A stretch of DNA of 5,446 bases from Frankiales bacterium (GTDB lineage: Bacteria > Actinomycetota > Actinomycetes > Mycobacteriales > SCTD01). Position 1 is the stretch's first letter. Every line of letters begins with the position of its first letter. A model generated the notes under the pieces. That model saw only the letters and a program-made list of their open reading frames with translations. It made no database searches and was not told the DNA's origin. The stretch covers positions 1-5,446 of the forward strand of contig JAODNQ010000033.1 in the NCBI GenBank assembly GCA_025464695.1. Direction: 5' to 3'. Below, piece by piece: positions 4,516 to 5,446 of the stretch. The translations under genes were made by a program, and so were the position numbers.

Positions 4516-5446
4516 ATGACCACTGCCCCCGCTGCGCACCCTGCTGCTCCGACCGCTCTGGCCGTCCCCGCTGCCTTCGCCGACAGCCCGGCGCGCTCGC
4601 TCGCCTGTCGCGAGTGCGGCAACGAGGTCGCCCTCGCCCCGGTGCACGTGTGCACGGAGTGCTTCGCGCCGCTCGAGGTGAAGTACGACGAGGAGCGGCT
4701 CAAGCTCGTCACCCGCGCCTCGATCGAGGCCGGCCCGCAGACGATCTGGCGCTACGCCTGCCTGCTGCCCGCCGGCCAGGACCTCGCCACCCGGGTCGAC
4801 CTCGGCGCCGGCATGACGCAGCTGCGCGACGCGCCGAACCTGGCGAAGGCCCTCGGCATGCGCAAGCTGTACGTCAAGGACGACAGCGGGAACCCGACCC
4901 ACTCCTTCAAGGACCGCGTCGTGTCGGTGGCCCTGTCGGCGGCCCGCGCGTTCGGCTACACGACGGTCTCCTGCGCCTCCACCGGCAACCTCGCCAACTC
5001 CGTCGCCGCGCACGCCACCCGCGCCGGCCTGCGCTCGGTCGTGTTCATCCCCAGCGACCTCGAGCAGGGCAAGGTCGTGCAGACCGCCGTGTACGGCCAG
5101 ACGCTGGTCGCCGTCGACGGCAGCTACGACGACGTCAACCGCCTCTGCAGCGAGATCGCCGAGCAGGAGGAGTGGGCGTTCGTGAACGTCAACGTCCGCC
5201 CGTACTACGCCGAGGGCTCCAAGACGCTGGGCTACGAGGTCGCCGAGCAGCTCGGCTGGCGCCTGCCGCAGCAGGTCGTCATCCCGATGGCGTCCGGCTC
5301 GCTGCTCACCAAGGTCGACAAGGCGTTCGGGGAGCTCGTCCGCCTGGGGCTGGTGGAGGAGTCGCCGTACAAGGTCTACGGCGCCCAGGCCACCGGCTGC
5401 TCCCCGATCGCGACCGCCTACGAGAACGGCTGGGACACCGTCAAGC
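4516..5446 (+). CDS. thrC: Threonine synthase, zinc-ribbon PLP-dependent type (3' partial)
   Basis: Threonine synthase converts O-phosphohomoserine to threonine and phosphate, using pyridoxal phosphate, in the cytoplasm. The first 310 residues are present; the family is usually about 400-430, so roughly a quarter is missing past the window edge. After an Ala/Pro-rich leader of about 28 residues comes a zinc ribbon, Cys31-x2-Cys34 and Cys46-x2-Cys49. PLP-binding Lys132 lies in PTHSFKDR (127-134), and the phosphate-binding turn STGNLANS is at 155-162. This is the fold-type II pattern of zinc-ribbon threonine synthases. The ATG at 4516 has a strong Shine-Dalgarno and no competing start nearby. 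The first 20 codons use more T-ending Ala, Pro and Thr codons than the rest, which may keep the start region unfolded. The SAM riboswitch in the leader ties it to methionine status. A related reaction, such as sulfhydrylation of phosphohomoserine, cannot be excluded without the C-terminus and genome context. Confidence 0.88.
   Translation, partial: MTTAPAAHPAAPTALAVPAAFADSPARSLACRECGNEVALAPVHVCTECFAPLEVKYDEERLKLVTRASIEAGPQTIWRYACLLPAGQDLATRVDLGAGMTQLRDAPNLAKALGMRKLYVKDDSGNPTHSFKDRVVSVALSAARAFGYTTVSCASTGNLANSVAAHATRAGLRSVVFIPSDLEQGKVVQTAVYGQTLVAVDGSYDDVNRLCSEIAEQEEWAFVNVNVRPYYAEGSKTLGYEVAEQLGWRLPQQVVIPMASGSLLTKVDKAFGELVRLGLVEESPYKVYGAQATGCSPIATAYENGWDTVK

Noticed and set aside
4315..5013. Minus-strand open frame opposite the riboswitch and thrC
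   Set aside because: It overlaps a clear riboswitch and a clear threonine synthase; its sequence shows no family motif.

Overview
The window is very GC-rich. Its reading frames end nearly every codon in G or C, it uses GTG starts freely, and it has TAnnnT-type -10 boxes without clear -35 boxes. Together with the protein families present, this points to a high-GC actinobacterium; the genus cannot be named from the sequence.

Layout, left to right. (1) Positions 1-186 (+) hold the C-terminal 61 codons of an unrecognised protein that starts outside the window. (2) Positions 203-2467 (-) encode a 754-residue tandem AAA+ ATPase of the Cdc48/p97/VAT type, close to the mycobacterial Msm0858/Rv0435c family; its first AAA module is degenerate and its second intact. 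(3) Positions 2478-3884 (-) encode a GT20 trehalose-6-phosphate synthase (otsA), 10 nt upstream of the ATPase and probably cotranscribed with it. (4) Positions 3885-4066 form a divergent intergenic region with an otsA -10 box close to the GTG start, which suggests a leaderless mRNA, and a perfect 6-2-6 dyad further upstream. (5) Positions 4067-4318 (+) encode an 83-residue Cys-rich protein of unknown function. (6) Positions 4319-4515 hold the thrC promoter and a SAM-I (S-box) riboswitch whose P1 helix and P4 loop can both pair at the ribosome binding site. (7) From 4516 (+) to the window end run the first 310 codons of a zinc-ribbon, PLP-dependent threonine synthase, cut off by the edge.

Functionally there are two divergent units. 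The minus-strand unit joins osmoprotectant synthesis (trehalose-6-phosphate from UDP-glucose and glucose-6-phosphate) to a possible protein-remodelling ATPase. The plus-strand unit places a threonine synthase, which works at the branch point between threonine and methionine, under direct control by S-adenosylmethionine, next to a small putative metal-binding protein. The most interesting points are the SAM riboswitch on a threonine synthase with a predicted translational switch, the unknown Cys-rich protein, and an insertion of about 30 residues in the active AAA module.
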